DNA from: Bacteroidales bacterium
GTDB taxonomy: Bacteria > Bacteroidota > Bacteroidia > Bacteroidales > F082
Assembly: GCA_027022105.1 (NCBI GenBank)
Contig: JALVZH010000220.1
Location: 1 to 37,917, forward strand
Direction of reading: 5' to 3'
Length of the DNA stretch: 37,917 bases
Part shown: positions 1-8,403 of the stretch, piece after piece
How the letters are laid out: the number at the start of each line of letters is the position of its first letter
Numbering within the stretch: the stretch's first letter is position 1
The notes under the pieces: model-generated
The model's database searches: none
Told to the model about the DNA's origin: nothing
Seen by the model: the letters and a program-made list of their open reading frames with translations, nothing else
Translations under genes and position numbers: made by a program

Positions 1-52
1 TATCTATGTTTTCTGTTATTTCATTCTAATATCTATTGAAACACTGTTTTTT

Positions 53-81
53 ACCCACCCCTACCCCTCCCAGGAGGGGAA
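53..81 (+). repeat. CCCACCCC/GGAGGGG hairpin core, copy H1 (degenerate)
   Basis: This is the short core of the intergenic hairpin family described at 6867-6998. CCCCTCC at 64-70 pairs with GGAGGGG at 73-79 over a 2-nt loop, preceded by CCCACCCCTA. The long outer arms seen in copies H4-H6 are not recognisable here, so this is a decayed or core-only copy. It lies downstream of the thioesterase-like gene on the minus strand. Confidence 0.75.
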
Positions 82-123
82 CTTTCTTTTCCAATATAAA
101 TTCTTCTCATTTTAAACATTGCT

Positions 124-615
124 TTATTTATTTGATGATTTTGTTTTAAACGTCCAAGTGAAATGAAATACAGACACTATATCTCCCTCGCTGTCAACGC
201 CGGTGGTGGTAACCGTAACCGTTTGCCCTTCTCCGGTTTCGATAGCCTTATGCACGGCCTGTTTTATCTCTTTTACATTGTTGCAGGTAAAAACCACCTT
301 ACTCCGGGCTTTTTTGGTGAATTGTGCATCCATGTTTAGTACCAGCATGGAAACGGGCACGGTGCCTTTCATTACTTCGTTGATGGCAATAACACCGGAT
401 GAAAGCTCGGCAGCCATGCTTTGTGCTGCGAAATATACCGACCGGAACGGGTTTTGAGTAATATAGTTGTAAGGTATGGAAACGGCGGCTTTTTCATCGT
501 CGAAAGCTACCACGCGCATACCGCTGATGAAACCCAAAGGCATTTTCCTGAGGAAAAACCATTTGAGTTTCCATTTGTTAAGAGTAAGTTTTTTAAAATC
601 CGGTTTTTGTTTCAT
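124..615 (-). CDS. DUF4442-like hotdog-fold (thioesterase-like) protein
   Basis: A 163-residue protein resembling the DUF4442 family, a hotdog-fold group related to acyl-CoA thioesterases. This is recognised from the overall pattern: a short basic N-terminus, a 'NPFRSVYFAAQSMAAE' helix typical of the hotdog central helix, then alternating beta strands ending in 'FHFTWTFK'. The reading frame stays open upstream to 891, but that extension is translated repeat DNA (the CGCAAAGACG array and a GC-rich repeat). I therefore place the start at 615, just before MKQKPDF. It is the last gene on the strand of the fadN-fadA-fadE set, separated from fadE by 640 bp of repeats. A role in releasing fatty acids from CoA is plausible from context only. 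The active-site residue is not obvious. Confidence 0.7.
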   Translation of the reverse strand: MKQKPDFKKLTLNKWKLKWFFLRKMPLGFISGMRVVAFDDEKAAVSIPYNYITQNPFRSVYFAAQSMAAELSSGVIAINEVMKGTVPVSMLVLNMDAQFTKKARSKVVFTCNNVKEIKQAVHKAIETGEGQTVTVTTTGVDSEGDIVSVFHFTWTFKTKSSNK

Positions 616-633
616 ACTTTTTCTTGTTTTCGT

Positions 634-712
634 TTCTCGCAAAGACGAAAGGTTTTGTTTCTCGCAAAGACGCAAAGACGCAAAGGTTTTTTCTTGCAAA
701 GACGTAAAGGTT
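634..712. repeat. CGCAAAGACG short tandem-like repeat cluster
   Basis: Several overlapping copies of CGCAAAGACG/CAAAGACGTAAAGG, for example TCTCGCAAAGACGCAAAG at 659-676, lie directly upstream of the thioesterase-like start codon. From memory, similar CTTTGCGTCTTTGCG strings are scattered through many Bacteroidota genomes. Here they fill the 5' leader of the minus-strand gene. No coding or promoter function is visible. Confidence 0.6.
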
Positions 713-763
713 TTATGTCTTTTTGCGTTTTTGGCTGTTCCGGCTGATTTTGCCGGGGTTGCG

Positions 764-920
764 GGTTGGACAGCGGCAGGGATGGAAGCGGTAGCTTGCG
801 AAGGCGGCGGGCTATGTGCAGCAGGCGGTGGAGGCTGAGCGATGAGCGAAGACCCCGCACGCCGTTGCGGAACAAGCCCGCCGGTAAGCAACTACAAGCG
901 GACAGCCCGCCCGGCCGCCC
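764..920 (+). repeat. GC-rich RNA-like intergenic element, copy R-A
   Basis: One of three related GC-rich elements. The 5' block GGCAGGGATGGAAGCGGTAG (776-795) and 3' block ACTACAAGCGGACAGC (891-906) are shared with the copy at 23426-23610. So are internal GAGCGAAGACCCCGCA and the terminal CCCGGCCGCCC. The middle section differs and forms its own small GC hairpin. Conserved ends with a variable apical part look like a structured RNA or a mobile palindromic repeat. It is followed by GATATTTTCAAAGAAC, which also follows copy R-B. Confidence 0.65.
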
Positions 921-968
921 AAAAGATATTTTCAAAGAACTTACTGATAAACTGATGCTTACTTAATG

Positions 969-1030
969 ACCCACCCCTACCCCCTCCAGGGAGGGGAATT
1001 ATGGAATTCATTTTCAGGCTTGGAATATTT
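969..1030 (+). repeat. CCCACCCC/GGAGGGG hairpin, copy H2 (left arm missing)
   Basis: The core (CCCACCCCTAC..CCTCCAGGGAGGGG, 971-996) is followed by a right arm ATTCATTTTCAGGCTTGG at 1006-1023 of the same design as copies H4-H6. The expected complementary left arm is absent and is replaced by sequence adjoining R-A. This suggests truncation by recombination with, or insertion of, the neighbouring repeat. Confidence 0.7.
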
Positions 1031-1061
1031 CCCCGAAATAATGACGTTTTTTTAAACATTA

Positions 1062-1153
1062 TAGCCGAACAATCCTGCCGGCGAGGACTACAAGCGGACA
1101 GTAGATTGCGATGCTTGAACGCATGCAACTACAAGCCCGGCAGCCGGCCGCCC
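1062..1153 (+). repeat. GC-rich RNA-like intergenic element, copy R-B (3' half)
   Basis: Contains the 3' portion of the element: GCCGAAC, CCTGCCGGCGAGGACTACAA and GCGGACAG, nearly identical to 23559-23595. A roughly 35-nt insertion carries a second CAACTACAAGC block, and then comes the terminal CCGGCCGCCC. The 5' half (GGCAGGGATGG...) is missing, so this is a partial, internally duplicated copy. Confidence 0.6.
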
Positions 1154-1258
1154 AAAAAATATTTTCAAAGAACGATTAAACCTTAAAAAACCGGAGACAT
1201 TGCAATGCCATAAGCGGCACCGCAACGCTCCGTACTAAAAGAATCAGACATTCACTTG

Positions 1259-3043
1259 TTAAAAGCAATATTTGTTTTCGGCGATGAGCTTGTCGGCAAT
1301 GCGGCGGCGGGCCAGTACCGTATTGACGGGGGCAGCTTTGGTAAAGCGTTTCATACCCATAAGCATTGCGGTTTGCTCGTCGCCTTCGGCAAAGGCATTT
1401 ACCGTGTCCACACCTGTTTTGTGGATGCGGGCCGCCGTATCGTATGCATACACATCGAGCATGTCTTTGTAGAGCGCCAGTTTGTCTTCGTCGAACATGG
1501 TGCTCAGTTTTTCCACCCGCAGCAGTGCCGACTCAACGGCATAGGTAAACATGAGCATATCGGCGGTATTCATGAGAATCTCCTGCTCGTTGTTTATCTT
1601 GTCGGTAAACTTCTGCAGTGCGGCGCCGGCAACCATGAGGATGGATTTTTTGAAATTTTTCACCAGTTTGTGTTTTTCCTCGAAGTAATCGACGGTGGTG
1701 CTGCCGAAATCGGGGATGGCCATAAGCTCGCCTGCCACGGCTTTGGCGGGTGTAAGCAGGTCGAGTTCACCTTTCATTCCGCGTTTTAACAATTCGCCCA
1801 CGGCAACCATGCGGTTGATTTCGTTGGTACCTTCGAAAATACGGTTGATGCGCGAATCGCGGTAGGCGCGTTCCACGGGCATTTCGGCCGAGTAGCCCAT
1901 TCCTCCATGGATTTGAACTCCTTCGTCAACCACATAATCAAGCGCTTCGGAACCGAACACTTTGGCAATGGAAGCCTCGATGGCGTATTGACGGATGCCT
2001 TCGATGGCGGCACGACCTTTGTCCATTCCGCCGGCAATGAGCGCTTCGATGGCGTCGTCGATGTTCTGACTGGCGCGGTAAGTAAGCGACTCGGTTACAA
2101 AGGTGCGGATGGCCATCTCAGCCAGCTTGTGTTTGATGGCGCCGAAATTGGCAATAGCTGTTCCGAACTGTTTCCGCTCATTGGCATACTGCACACTCAA
2201 ATCGATGGTGGCTTTGGCAGCACCTACGGCAGCTCCGGCAAGCTTAATACGCCCCAGATTGAGGATGTACAAAGCGATTTTAAATCCTTCGTTTCTGTTT
2301 CCCAGCAGGTTTTCTACGGGGATTTTGGCATTGTCAAAGAAAATCTGAATGGTGGAAGAACCGCGGATCCCCATTTTATCCTCTTCGGCACCGAAGGTAA
2401 ACCCTGGAGTGTTGCGCTCAACAATAAAGGCGCTCAGGTTTTTATCATCCTCAATTTTGGCATAAACAATAAAAATATCGGCAATGCTACCGTTGGTAAT
2501 CCACATTTTGGTACCGTTGAGGATGTAGTGTTTGCCGTCTTCGCTGAGCGTGGCTTTGGTTTTGCCGCTGTTGGGGTCGGAACCGGCTTCGGGCTCGGTA
2601 AGGGCATAAGCGCCGATGTACTCGCCGGTAGCCAGTTTGGGCAGATATTTCTTTTTCTGCTCTTCGTTTCCGAAATAGAGGATTGGAAGTGTTCCGATTC
2701 CGGTGTGTGCCGAATAGGCTACGGCAAAGCTGAAACCTTTACCCATCTCCTCGACGGTGAGCATGGAAGTTACGAACTTCTGCCCGAAACCTTCGTATTC
2801 CTCGGGAAGTGAAATACCCAGCAAACCCAGTTCACCGGCGTCTTTCAGAAGTTTAGTCAGCAGTTCGTTATCGTGGTGTTCCAACTTTTCCACATTGGGA
2901 AGCACCTGTGTTTCGGTAAAATCGCGGCACGTTTGTGCCATCATCTTTTGTTCCTCGTCAAATTCTTCGGGGATAAATACGTCTGCGGCCTGTGTCTCTT
3001 TAATGAGAAATTCGCCGCCTTTTAATGCTTTATTTTCTGACAT
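1259..3043 (-). CDS. fadE: Acyl-CoA dehydrogenase, FadE/VLCAD-like with C-terminal extension
   Basis: FAD-dependent enzyme for the first step of fatty-acid beta-oxidation, making trans-2-enoyl-CoA from acyl-CoA. The 594 residues comprise an N-terminal helical domain, a middle beta domain (ALTEPEAGSD at 147-156, WITNG near 181-185), a C-terminal helical domain with the IHGGMGYSAEMPVERAYRD signature, and about 170 extra C-terminal residues. The presumed catalytic base is Glu404 in RIFEGTNEI. The length matches Bacillus FadE and the extended VLCAD/ACAD9 type rather than the ~380-residue short-chain forms. It lies 24 bp downstream of fadA, so the two are almost certainly co-transcribed. The flavin is probably re-oxidised by ETF, but no ETF genes are in this window. 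Confidence 0.93.
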   Translation of the reverse strand: MSENKALKGGEFLIKETQAADVFIPEEFDEEQKMMAQTCRDFTETQVLPNVEKLEHHDNELLTKLLKDAGELGLLGISLPEEYEGFGQKFVTSMLTVEEMGKGFSFAVAYSAHTGIGTLPILYFGNEEQKKKYLPKLATGEYIGAYALTEPEAGSDPNSGKTKATLSEDGKHYILNGTKMWITNGSIADIFIVYAKIEDDKNLSAFIVERNTPGFTFGAEEDKMGIRGSSTIQIFFDNAKIPVENLLGNRNEGFKIALYILNLGRIKLAGAAVGAAKATIDLSVQYANERKQFGTAIANFGAIKHKLAEMAIRTFVTESLTYRASQNIDDAIEALIAGGMDKGRAAIEGIRQYAIEASIAKVFGSEALDYVVDEGVQIHGGMGYSAEMPVERAYRDSRINRIFEGTNEINRMVAVGELLKRGMKGELDLLTPAKAVAGELMAIPDFGSTTVDYFEEKHKLVKNFKKSILMVAGAALQKFTDKINNEQEILMNTADMLMFTYAVESALLRVEKLSTMFDEDKLALYKDMLDVYAYDTAARIHKTGVDTVNAFAEGDEQTAMLMGMKRFTKAAPVNTVLARRRIADKLIAENKYCF

Positions 3044-3067
3044 AGTTTTATGTTTTTAAGATTATTT

Positions 3068-4240
3068 TTACAACATTTCATAAATGCCTGCTGCGCCCTG
3101 TCCTGTACCGATACACATGGTAACCATGCCGTATTTTTTGTTGCGGCGCTTCAGTTCGTTCAGTATTTGAACGGTAAGTTTGGCTCCCGTTGCTCCCAGC
3201 GGGTGTCCGAGGGCAATGGCACCTCCGTTAACGTTTACAATGTCGGGGTTGAGTCCCAATTCGTTAATAACCACCATACTTTGGGTGGCAAAGGCTTCGT
3301 TCAACTCGATAAGATCAATGTCCTCCAGTTTCATTCCGGCATGTTTCAGCACTTTGGGAATGGCAGCTATGGGGCCTACTCCCATTTTGTAAGGTTCAAC
3401 ACCGGCAACCTGATAGTCCACGAGCCGTGCTATGGGTGTCAGGTTGTATTCTTTGAGAATTTTTTCGGAAACAACCAATACAAAAGCTGCGCCGTCGGAC
3501 ATTTGCGACGAGTTACCGGCAGTGGAAACACCGTCGGCGGCAAAGGCCGGTTTCAGTTTTGCCAACACCTCGGGGGTGGTTCCGCGGCGCGGGCCTTCAT
3601 CGGTATCGAAAACAAATTCGCGGCTCTTTTTCTGTCCGTCTTCGTAATAATTCTCTTTTACGGTTATGGGCACAATCTGGTCTTTGAAATAGCCTTTGTC
3701 AATGGCATTGATGGCCTTGGCATAGGAATTGGCGGCAAAAACGTCAAGGTCTTCGCGTTTCAGTTTGTACTCGCGTGCCACCATTTCGGAGGTAAGGCCC
3801 ATGCTCAGGTACCATTTGGGATGGTTTTTGGCTACTTCGGGATTGGGAACCAGCCGCCAGCCGCCCATGGCAATCATCGACATGGTTTCGGCACCCCCTG
3901 CAACAATCATATCGGCAATGCCGGCACTGATTTTTGCGGAAGCAATGGCAATGGATTCGATACCCGATGCGCAGAACCTGTTGATGGTTGAGCCGGGAAC
4001 ATCCACTGTATCCATGGACATCAAAGAGAGAAAACGTCCCATATTCATTCCCGATTCCGCTTCGGGAAAGGCATTTCCTACAATTACGTCGTCAATTCTC
4101 GATTTTTCTATTTGCGGAAAGTCGTTTAATAAATGTCTGATAACGGCCACGGCAATATCGTCGGGACGAGTATTGCGTAAGGTGCCTCTCGGTGCTTTTC
4201 CGATGGCCGACCGGTATCCGCCTACTATATATGCATTCAT
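3068..4240 (-). CDS. fadA: Acetyl-CoA acyltransferase (3-ketoacyl-CoA thiolase)
   Basis: Thiolase that cleaves 3-ketoacyl-CoA with CoA in the last beta-oxidation step. The 390 residues carry the full catalytic set: nucleophile Cys90 in [10 protein letters not shown], the NEAF motif at 314-317, His346 in [16 protein letters not shown], and Cys376 in [11 protein letters not shown] use the start at 4240 ([11 protein letters not shown]), because 13 extra upstream residues have no family counterpart. No Shine-Dalgarno sequence is visible, as is usual in this phylum. It lies between fadN and fadE in the order fadN-fadA-fadE, as in Bacillus. The 183-bp gap to fadN contains hairpin copy H3. Confidence 0.95.
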   Translation of the reverse strand: MNAYIVGGYRSAIGKAPRGTLRNTRPDDIAVAVIRHLLNDFPQIEKSRIDDVIVGNAFPEAESGMNMGRFLSLMSMDTVDVPGSTINRFCASGIESIAIASAKISAGIADMIVAGGAETMSMIAMGGWRLVPNPEVAKNHPKWYLSMGLTSEMVAREYKLKREDLDVFAANSYAKAINAIDKGYFKDQIVPITVKENYYEDGQKKSREFVFDTDEGPRRGTTPEVLAKLKPAFAADGVSTAGNSSQMSDGAAFVLVVSEKILKEYNLTPIARLVDYQVAGVEPYKMGVGPIAAIPKVLKHAGMKLEDIDLIELNEAFATQSMVVINELGLNPDIVNVNGGAIALGHPLGATGAKLTVQILNELKRRNKKYGMVTMCIGTGQGAAGIYEML

Positions 4241-4304
4241 AGTTCTATAATTTTTTTCAGTTATTTTATTTTTAAACAAGTATAATTTTAATAAAACATT
4301 TTTA

Positions 4305-4358
4305 AACCCACCCCTACCTCCCGACGTAAAGTCGGGACAAGCTCTCCAAGGAGGGGAA
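4305..4358 (+). repeat. CCCACCCC/GGAGGGG hairpin, copy H3 with inner CCCGAC stem-loop
   Basis: Core repeat with the additional mini-hairpin CCCGAC-GTAAA-GTCGGG between the CCCACCCCTAC and GGAGGGG halves; H4 and H6 have the same mini-hairpin. Long outer arms are not evident. It sits in the fadN-fadA intergenic gap, inside what should be one transcript, so it would be present in the mRNA. Confidence 0.75.
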
Positions 4359-4423
4359 TTGTTTTCGTTACCAATACGAGGTGGTTTTTATTTTATAATG
4401 TTTTCACTATTTCAGAACTTAAA

Positions 4424-6826
4424 TTAATTTCTCAGAATTTTACCTTTTGTAATGAGGCTTTGCATTCTTTCAAGCGTTTTGCGTTGCATGCACAGTTCCA
4501 TAAAGGCCTGGCGTTCCAGGTCGAGCAGGTATTGTTCCGAAACTTCGGTAAGTGCCTGTGAAATGTCGCCTCCGGCCATTACCCATCCCAGTTTTTCGGC
4601 TATAAGTTTGTCGTGTTCCGACATGTAATGTCCTGTTGTAAATCCGTCGGCGCCCACATACACAATACCGAGGGCTTCGCGTCCCAGCACTTTCACATCG
4701 TTGCGCGGTGCGGGTTGTGTGTAACCTTTTTCGGCCATTTGCAGGGCAACCTTTTTGGCATAGGCCAGCTGGTGAGCCCGGCTGACAATCACCTCGTCCA
4801 CACCCGGACGCAGATATCCGAAATCGAATGCCTCGTAAGCCGAGGTGGATACTTTGGCCTGACCGATGCTCAGATAGCGGTTCATATAGGCGTTGGTACG
4901 GATGTCACCCTCTTTCAGTTCGTCGCCGAGGCGTAGGGCAAACTCTTTGGTTCCGCCGCCACCGGGGATAAGTCCGACGCCGAATTCAACCAGTCCCATA
5001 TAAGTTTCGGCATGGGCTATCACCTTGTCGCTGTGCATACACACTTCGCAACCACCGCCGAGGGTCATGCCATGGGGCGCTGCAATAACGGGTACGGATG
5101 AATAACGCAGCCGCATGGTCGTCTTTTGGAACCACTGAACGGCAAGGTTCAACTCTTCCCACTCCTGCTCTACAGCCAGCATGTAAATCATACCCACATT
5201 GGCACCGGCGGAAAAGTGGTCGCCTTCGTTGGAAATAATCAAAGCTTTGTAATCGGCTTCGGCCATATCCAGTGCCTTGTTCAATCCCACAAGTACACCT
5301 TGTCCGATGGTGTTCATTTTGGTGTGGAATTCCACATTGAGAACGCCGTCGCCCAAATCGAAAATGGAAACGTCGCTGTTTTCCCAAACTACGTTGGTTG
5401 AACGCAAAACATCAAGCGACAGGCGGTTTTCCTGTCCCGGAATGGGTTTGTACGATTTGGATGTCAGGTCGTAATAATATTTTATTCCGTTTTCCACCTT
5501 ATAAAAAGAGGTGATGCCTGCATCGAGCATGTCGTAAACCCACTGTGCCGGTTTTTTGCCTGCCTCTTCCATGGCTTTAACTGTTTCGGGCACGCCGAGG
5601 GCATCCCAGCTTTCGAAAGGCCCCAGTTTCCACCCAAAGCCGGCATTCATGGCGTCGTCCACTTTGTAAATCTCTCCCGAAATCTCAGGAATACGGTTGG
5701 ATGCATAGGCAAAGGTTGCATAGAAATTGTCACGGTAAAACTCTCCTGCTTTTCCTTTGTCGGCCAGCAGAATGGGCAACCGTTTTCTTAAATCGTCAAT
5801 ACCTTTTGTCTTTTCAAACACGCCGAACTTCGGTTTGGGGTCTTCTTTGTATTCCAGTGTATTAAAATCAATGGAAAGGAATTTCTTTTTACCTTCCTGT
5901 TCCTCTTTTTTATAAAATCCCTGTTTTGTTTTGGAACCGAGCCATTTTTTCTCGATCATCTTTTGCAGATATCCGGGAATTTTAAAGGCATCGTTGCACT
6001 CGTCATTAGTGGATTCGCGGATGTAATCGGCTACATGAACCAGCGTATCAAGCCCCACCACATCGGCAGTACGGAAAGTAGCCGACTTGGCACGACCGAT
6101 AACAGGGCCGGTTAGTTTATCAATTTCGGTAATGGTAAGTCCGTATTTGTCAACATTATTAAAAAGGTACATAATGGCATAGGTGCCGATACGGTTGGCA
6201 ATAAATGCAGGTGTATCTTTGGCAAGTACCGGTGTTTTTCCGAGAAAGCGGGAAGCATAATCTTCGAGAAATTTCAGAACCTCAGGGTCTGTTTTTGAGG
6301 AAGGAATGATTTCGAAAAGTTGCAGATAGCGTGGGGGATTGAAGAAGTGGGTTCCGCAGAAATGTTTCTGGAAATCTTCGCTGCGGCCTTCACGCATCTT
6401 TTCTATGGAAATACCCGAGGTATTGGAAGTAACCAACGTTCCCTGCCTCCGGTACTTATCCACTTTTTCAAAAACCTGCTGCTTGATGTCAAGTCTTTCG
6501 ATTACCACTTCGATCACCCAATCACACTCTTTTATCTTAGGCAGGTCGTCTTCAAAGTTACCCGTTGTAATCCTTTTGGCAAAGGACTGTTTGTAAATAG
6601 GTGAGGGTTTCGATTTTAGTGCGGCTTTCAGCGAATTGTTTACAATGCGGTTTCGTACCGTTTTGTCGTTCAACGTAAGTCCTTTTGCTTTTTCATCGTC
6701 GGTAAGCTCACGGGGCACAATATCGATGAGCAAAACCTCCATTCCGATGTTTGCAAAATGACAGGCAATGCCCGAGCCCATAACTCCCGAGCCCAGCACT
6801 GCTACTTTTTTAATTCTTCGTACCAT
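4424..6826 (-). CDS. fadN: 3-hydroxyacyl-CoA dehydrogenase / enoyl-CoA hydratase fusion, FadN-type
   Basis: Bifunctional beta-oxidation enzyme of 800 residues that hydrates enoyl-CoA and oxidises the 3-hydroxyacyl-CoA with NAD+. The dehydrogenase comes first: Rossmann motif GSGVMGSG at 12-19, catalytic His160 in FCGTHFFNPPR, Glu172 in FEII, and a C-terminal dimerisation domain with KDTPAFIANRIG. The crotonase domain follows from about residue 470, with oxyanion-hole and glutamate motifs FSAGAN, MTLGGGCE and VEFGVGLIPGGGGTKE. This domain order (HCDH then ECH) is that of Bacillus FadN and the reverse of E. coli FadB. It starts 186 bp downstream of the MarR gene; no TAnnTTTG promoter is seen in that gap, so read-through from marR is likely. 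Confidence 0.94.
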   Translation of the reverse strand: MVRRIKKVAVLGSGVMGSGIACHFANIGMEVLLIDIVPRELTDDEKAKGLTLNDKTVRNRIVNNSLKAALKSKPSPIYKQSFAKRITTGNFEDDLPKIKECDWVIEVVIERLDIKQQVFEKVDKYRRQGTLVTSNTSGISIEKMREGRSEDFQKHFCGTHFFNPPRYLQLFEIIPSSKTDPEVLKFLEDYASRFLGKTPVLAKDTPAFIANRIGTYAIMYLFNNVDKYGLTITEIDKLTGPVIGRAKSATFRTADVVGLDTLVHVADYIRESTNDECNDAFKIPGYLQKMIEKKWLGSKTKQGFYKKEEQEGKKKFLSIDFNTLEYKEDPKPKFGVFEKTKGIDDLRKRLPILLADKGKAGEFYRDNFYATFAYASNRIPEISGEIYKVDDAMNAGFGWKLGPFESWDALGVPETVKAMEEAGKKPAQWVYDMLDAGITSFYKVENGIKYYYDLTSKSYKPIPGQENRLSLDVLRSTNVVWENSDVSIFDLGDGVLNVEFHTKMNTIGQGVLVGLNKALDMAEADYKALIISNEGDHFSAGANVGMIYMLAVEQEWEELNLAVQWFQKTTMRLRYSSVPVIAAPHGMTLGGGCEVCMHSDKVIAHAETYMGLVEFGVGLIPGGGGTKEFALRLGDELKEGDIRTNAYMNRYLSIGQAKVSTSAYEAFDFGYLRPGVDEVIVSRAHQLAYAKKVALQMAEKGYTQPAPRNDVKVLGREALGIVYVGADGFTTGHYMSEHDKLIAEKLGWVMAGGDISQALTEVSEQYLLDLERQAFMELCMQRKTLERMQSLITKGKILRN

Positions 6827-6866
6827 AGGTTTGTATTTAGATTAATAATTTTAAGTTACTTTATCT

Positions 6867-6998
6867 GATGAATATTGTCAATCGGAAATTGAATATCTTT
6901 TTTAACAAACCCACCCCTACGCTCCCGACGTAAAGTCGGGACAAGCTCTCCAAGGAGGGGAATTATTTGAATTCAATTTCCGATTGACAATATTCATC
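6867..6998. repeat. Long perfect hairpin element, copy H4
   Basis: A 28-bp arm at 6867-6894 (beginning GATGAATATTGTCAATCGG) is the exact reverse complement of 6971-6998. The 76-nt interior holds the family core CCCACCCCTAC, the CCCGAC/GTCGGG mini-hairpin, and CTCTCCAAGGAGGGG. It lies between marR and fadN. The stem sequence differs from those of H5 and H6 while remaining perfectly paired. Confidence 0.9.
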
Positions 6999-7012
6999 CA
7001 CATCATATGTTT

Positions 7013-7456
7013 TTAACTCTGTCCGTTTTTACTCAGCTCCTCTTCCACTTGGTTTTTAATAACATCGAATACTTTGAAAAAGGTATTTAACTCTTCGGGG
7101 GAAACCTGTTTCAACAGTTTTTCGTTGAATTCCAATACGGCCTCTTTGGCAATTTTGCGCTTTCTTACCCCCTCTTCGGTTAGGAAAACCCTGACAATCC
7201 GTTTGTCCGTTTTATCGGTTTTGCGGACGATACAACCGTTTTTCTCCATGTTTTTCAAAAGACGTGTAAGACTGGAATTTTTCATCCCGAGCAGTTGTGC
7301 CAGTTTGGTGGAAGGGGTACCTTCGCGCTCCACAAACACCAAAACATAGCCGATGGTTTGTGTTATCCCGTGTTGTTCCGCTATCTTGTTATACATCCTC
7401 GAAAGCGCCAACGACGTGGTTTTTATGTGAAATTCAATGGTTTCGTTAAGCTTCAT
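7013..7456 (-). CDS. MarR-family transcriptional regulator
   Basis: A 147-residue winged-helix regulator of the MarR family. It has an N-terminal dimerisation helix, an HTH around residues 45-75 (STKLAQLLGMKNSSLTRLLK), a wing DKTDKRIVRVFLTEEG, and a C-terminal dimerisation helix. I use the start at 7456 (MKLNETIEF), because the upstream option would begin inside the promoter/operator. It is the first gene of the run marR-fadN-fadA-fadE. By analogy with fatty-acid-responsive regulators such as FadR, it probably represses the beta-oxidation genes and itself, with acyl-CoA as the likely inducer. The ligand is inference. Confidence 0.9.
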   Translation of the reverse strand: MKLNETIEFHIKTTSLALSRMYNKIAEQHGITQTIGYVLVFVEREGTPSTKLAQLLGMKNSSLTRLLKNMEKNGCIVRKTDKTDKRIVRVFLTEEGVRKRKIAKEAVLEFNEKLLKQVSPEELNTFFKVFDVIKNQVEEELSKNGQS

Positions 7457-7467
7457 GATCTTAGATA

Positions 7468-7511
7468 TTACGCATGCGTACAAATATAGAAAAAATTATT
7501 ACGCATGCAAA
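7468..7511 (-). promoter_or_regulatory. marR promoter bracketed by two TTACGCATGC operators
   Basis: Read on the minus strand, TTTG (7511-7508) is followed after exactly 19 nt by TATATTTG (7488-7481), a perfect Bacteroidota -33/-7 promoter. On the plus strand the 10-mer TTACGCATGC occurs at 7499-7508, abutting the -33 box, and at 7468-7477, at the expected start site. Each contains the palindrome GCATGC, and the second extends to TACGCATGCGTA. Two identical sites flanking the core promoter suggest autorepression by the MarR protein. Confidence 0.8.
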
Positions 7512-7637
7512 CTAAATTTGTTAAAAAAATGTTATAGAGTGAAAGGAAATGGTACTATATACTGAATTTCTGATAAATAGAAAATAAATATTAAAAGCAA
7601 TTATGTAAGATTGGTAAAGTGTTCTGCTATTTTTGAT

Positions 7638-7645
7638 TATCTTTG
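7638..7645 (+). promoter_or_regulatory. Probable -7 element (TATCTTTG)
   Basis: TATCTTTG fits TAnnTTTG and lies 27 nt upstream of the secreted-protein start at 7673. A clear TTTG box at 19-21 nt upstream is not present (TTGG is at 7611). Confidence 0.45.
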
Positions 7646-7672
7646 TCTATTATTTAGTAATCAATAATATAA

Positions 7673-8296
7673 ATGAAGAAGTATATTGTTTTAACGTTAT
7701 TCCTATCCATATCAATCATTGGGGAATCACAAACAGAAAAAGACTTATTTAACCCAAATAATAATATAAGAATCAGTTGGTTGGGAATAGATTTTTCACA
7801 TGTCAAATTAATTGGTGATTTTTCACAATTTAATGGTGCCGGTGAAAAAAACATTGAACAAATAAGAGATATTTATTTTCCTGCCTGGAATAAGCTGATT
7901 CTTAATGAACCAGATAAATATGATATCAAAGGAATGCTTAATAAAGATACGATTTTTTATGATATTGACATGATTATGAAAGTAAACTCTAATGCATCAT
8001 TTGAAAATATGGAATCTTACAGTTCAGTAAAATATACTGAAAAAGATTTGGAAAACTTTATAGCAAAGTATAATACAACAGGCAAAGATGGAGTTGGTAT
8101 TCTTTTTATCGCAGAAAGTTTAAATAAAATTGAAAAGGAAGGTTGTTTTCATTTTATTGCATTAAATTTATCAACAAAAGAATTATTGTTTCATCGTAAA
8201 TATTGCGGTAAACCCAAAGGATTTGGTTTAAGAAATTATTGGGCAGGATCGATATACAAAATAATCAAAGAGATTAAAAACGGCAATATGGATTAG
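7673..8296 (+). CDS. Secreted protein of unknown function
   Basis: A 207-residue protein not recognised by family. The N-terminus MKKYIVLTLFLSISIIGESQ is a Sec signal peptide. The mature part has no cysteine cluster, lipobox or obvious repeat. A few hydrophobic strands (GVGILFIAESL, CFHFIALNLST) suggest a small alpha/beta periplasmic domain. The gene is noticeably more AT-rich than its neighbours and is isolated between oppositely oriented genes, which may indicate recent acquisition. It converges with the membrane protein at 8404. No function is inferred. Confidence 0.75.
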   Translation: MKKYIVLTLFLSISIIGESQTEKDLFNPNNNIRISWLGIDFSHVKLIGDFSQFNGAGEKNIEQIRDIYFPAWNKLILNEPDKYDIKGMLNKDTIFYDIDMIMKVNSNASFENMESYSSVKYTEKDLENFIAKYNTTGKDGVGILFIAESLNKIEKEGCFHFIALNLSTKELLFHRKYCGKPKGFGLRNYWAGSIYKIIKEIKNGNMD

Positions 8297-8403
8297 GTAT
8301 GGAATGATTTTATTGAAACCCTGTACGTTAATGCCAGATAGAGTTATAATTTTATCTGACAAATCCCTGAAATTTATATTGTTTCTTGGTTTTTCTTACC
8401 TTA

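Noticed and set aside
616-891. N-terminal extension of the thioesterase-like ORF (MLTGGLVPQRR...)
   Set aside because: It translates repeat DNA (the CGCAAAGACG array and element R-A) and has a Pro/Ala-rich low-complexity composition; the family domain begins after the ATG at 615.
4986-5387. Minus-strand ORF inside fadN in another frame
   Set aside because: Shadow of the enoyl-CoA hydratase domain; Arg/Cys-rich translation without domain features.
6867-6998. Hairpin H4 and relatives as Rho-independent terminators
   Set aside because: No T-tract follows the GGAGGGG stem in the right direction; copies occur inside an operon and in both orientations, while real terminators (for example 18889-18918 and 21472-21499) lie separately beside H5 and H6.
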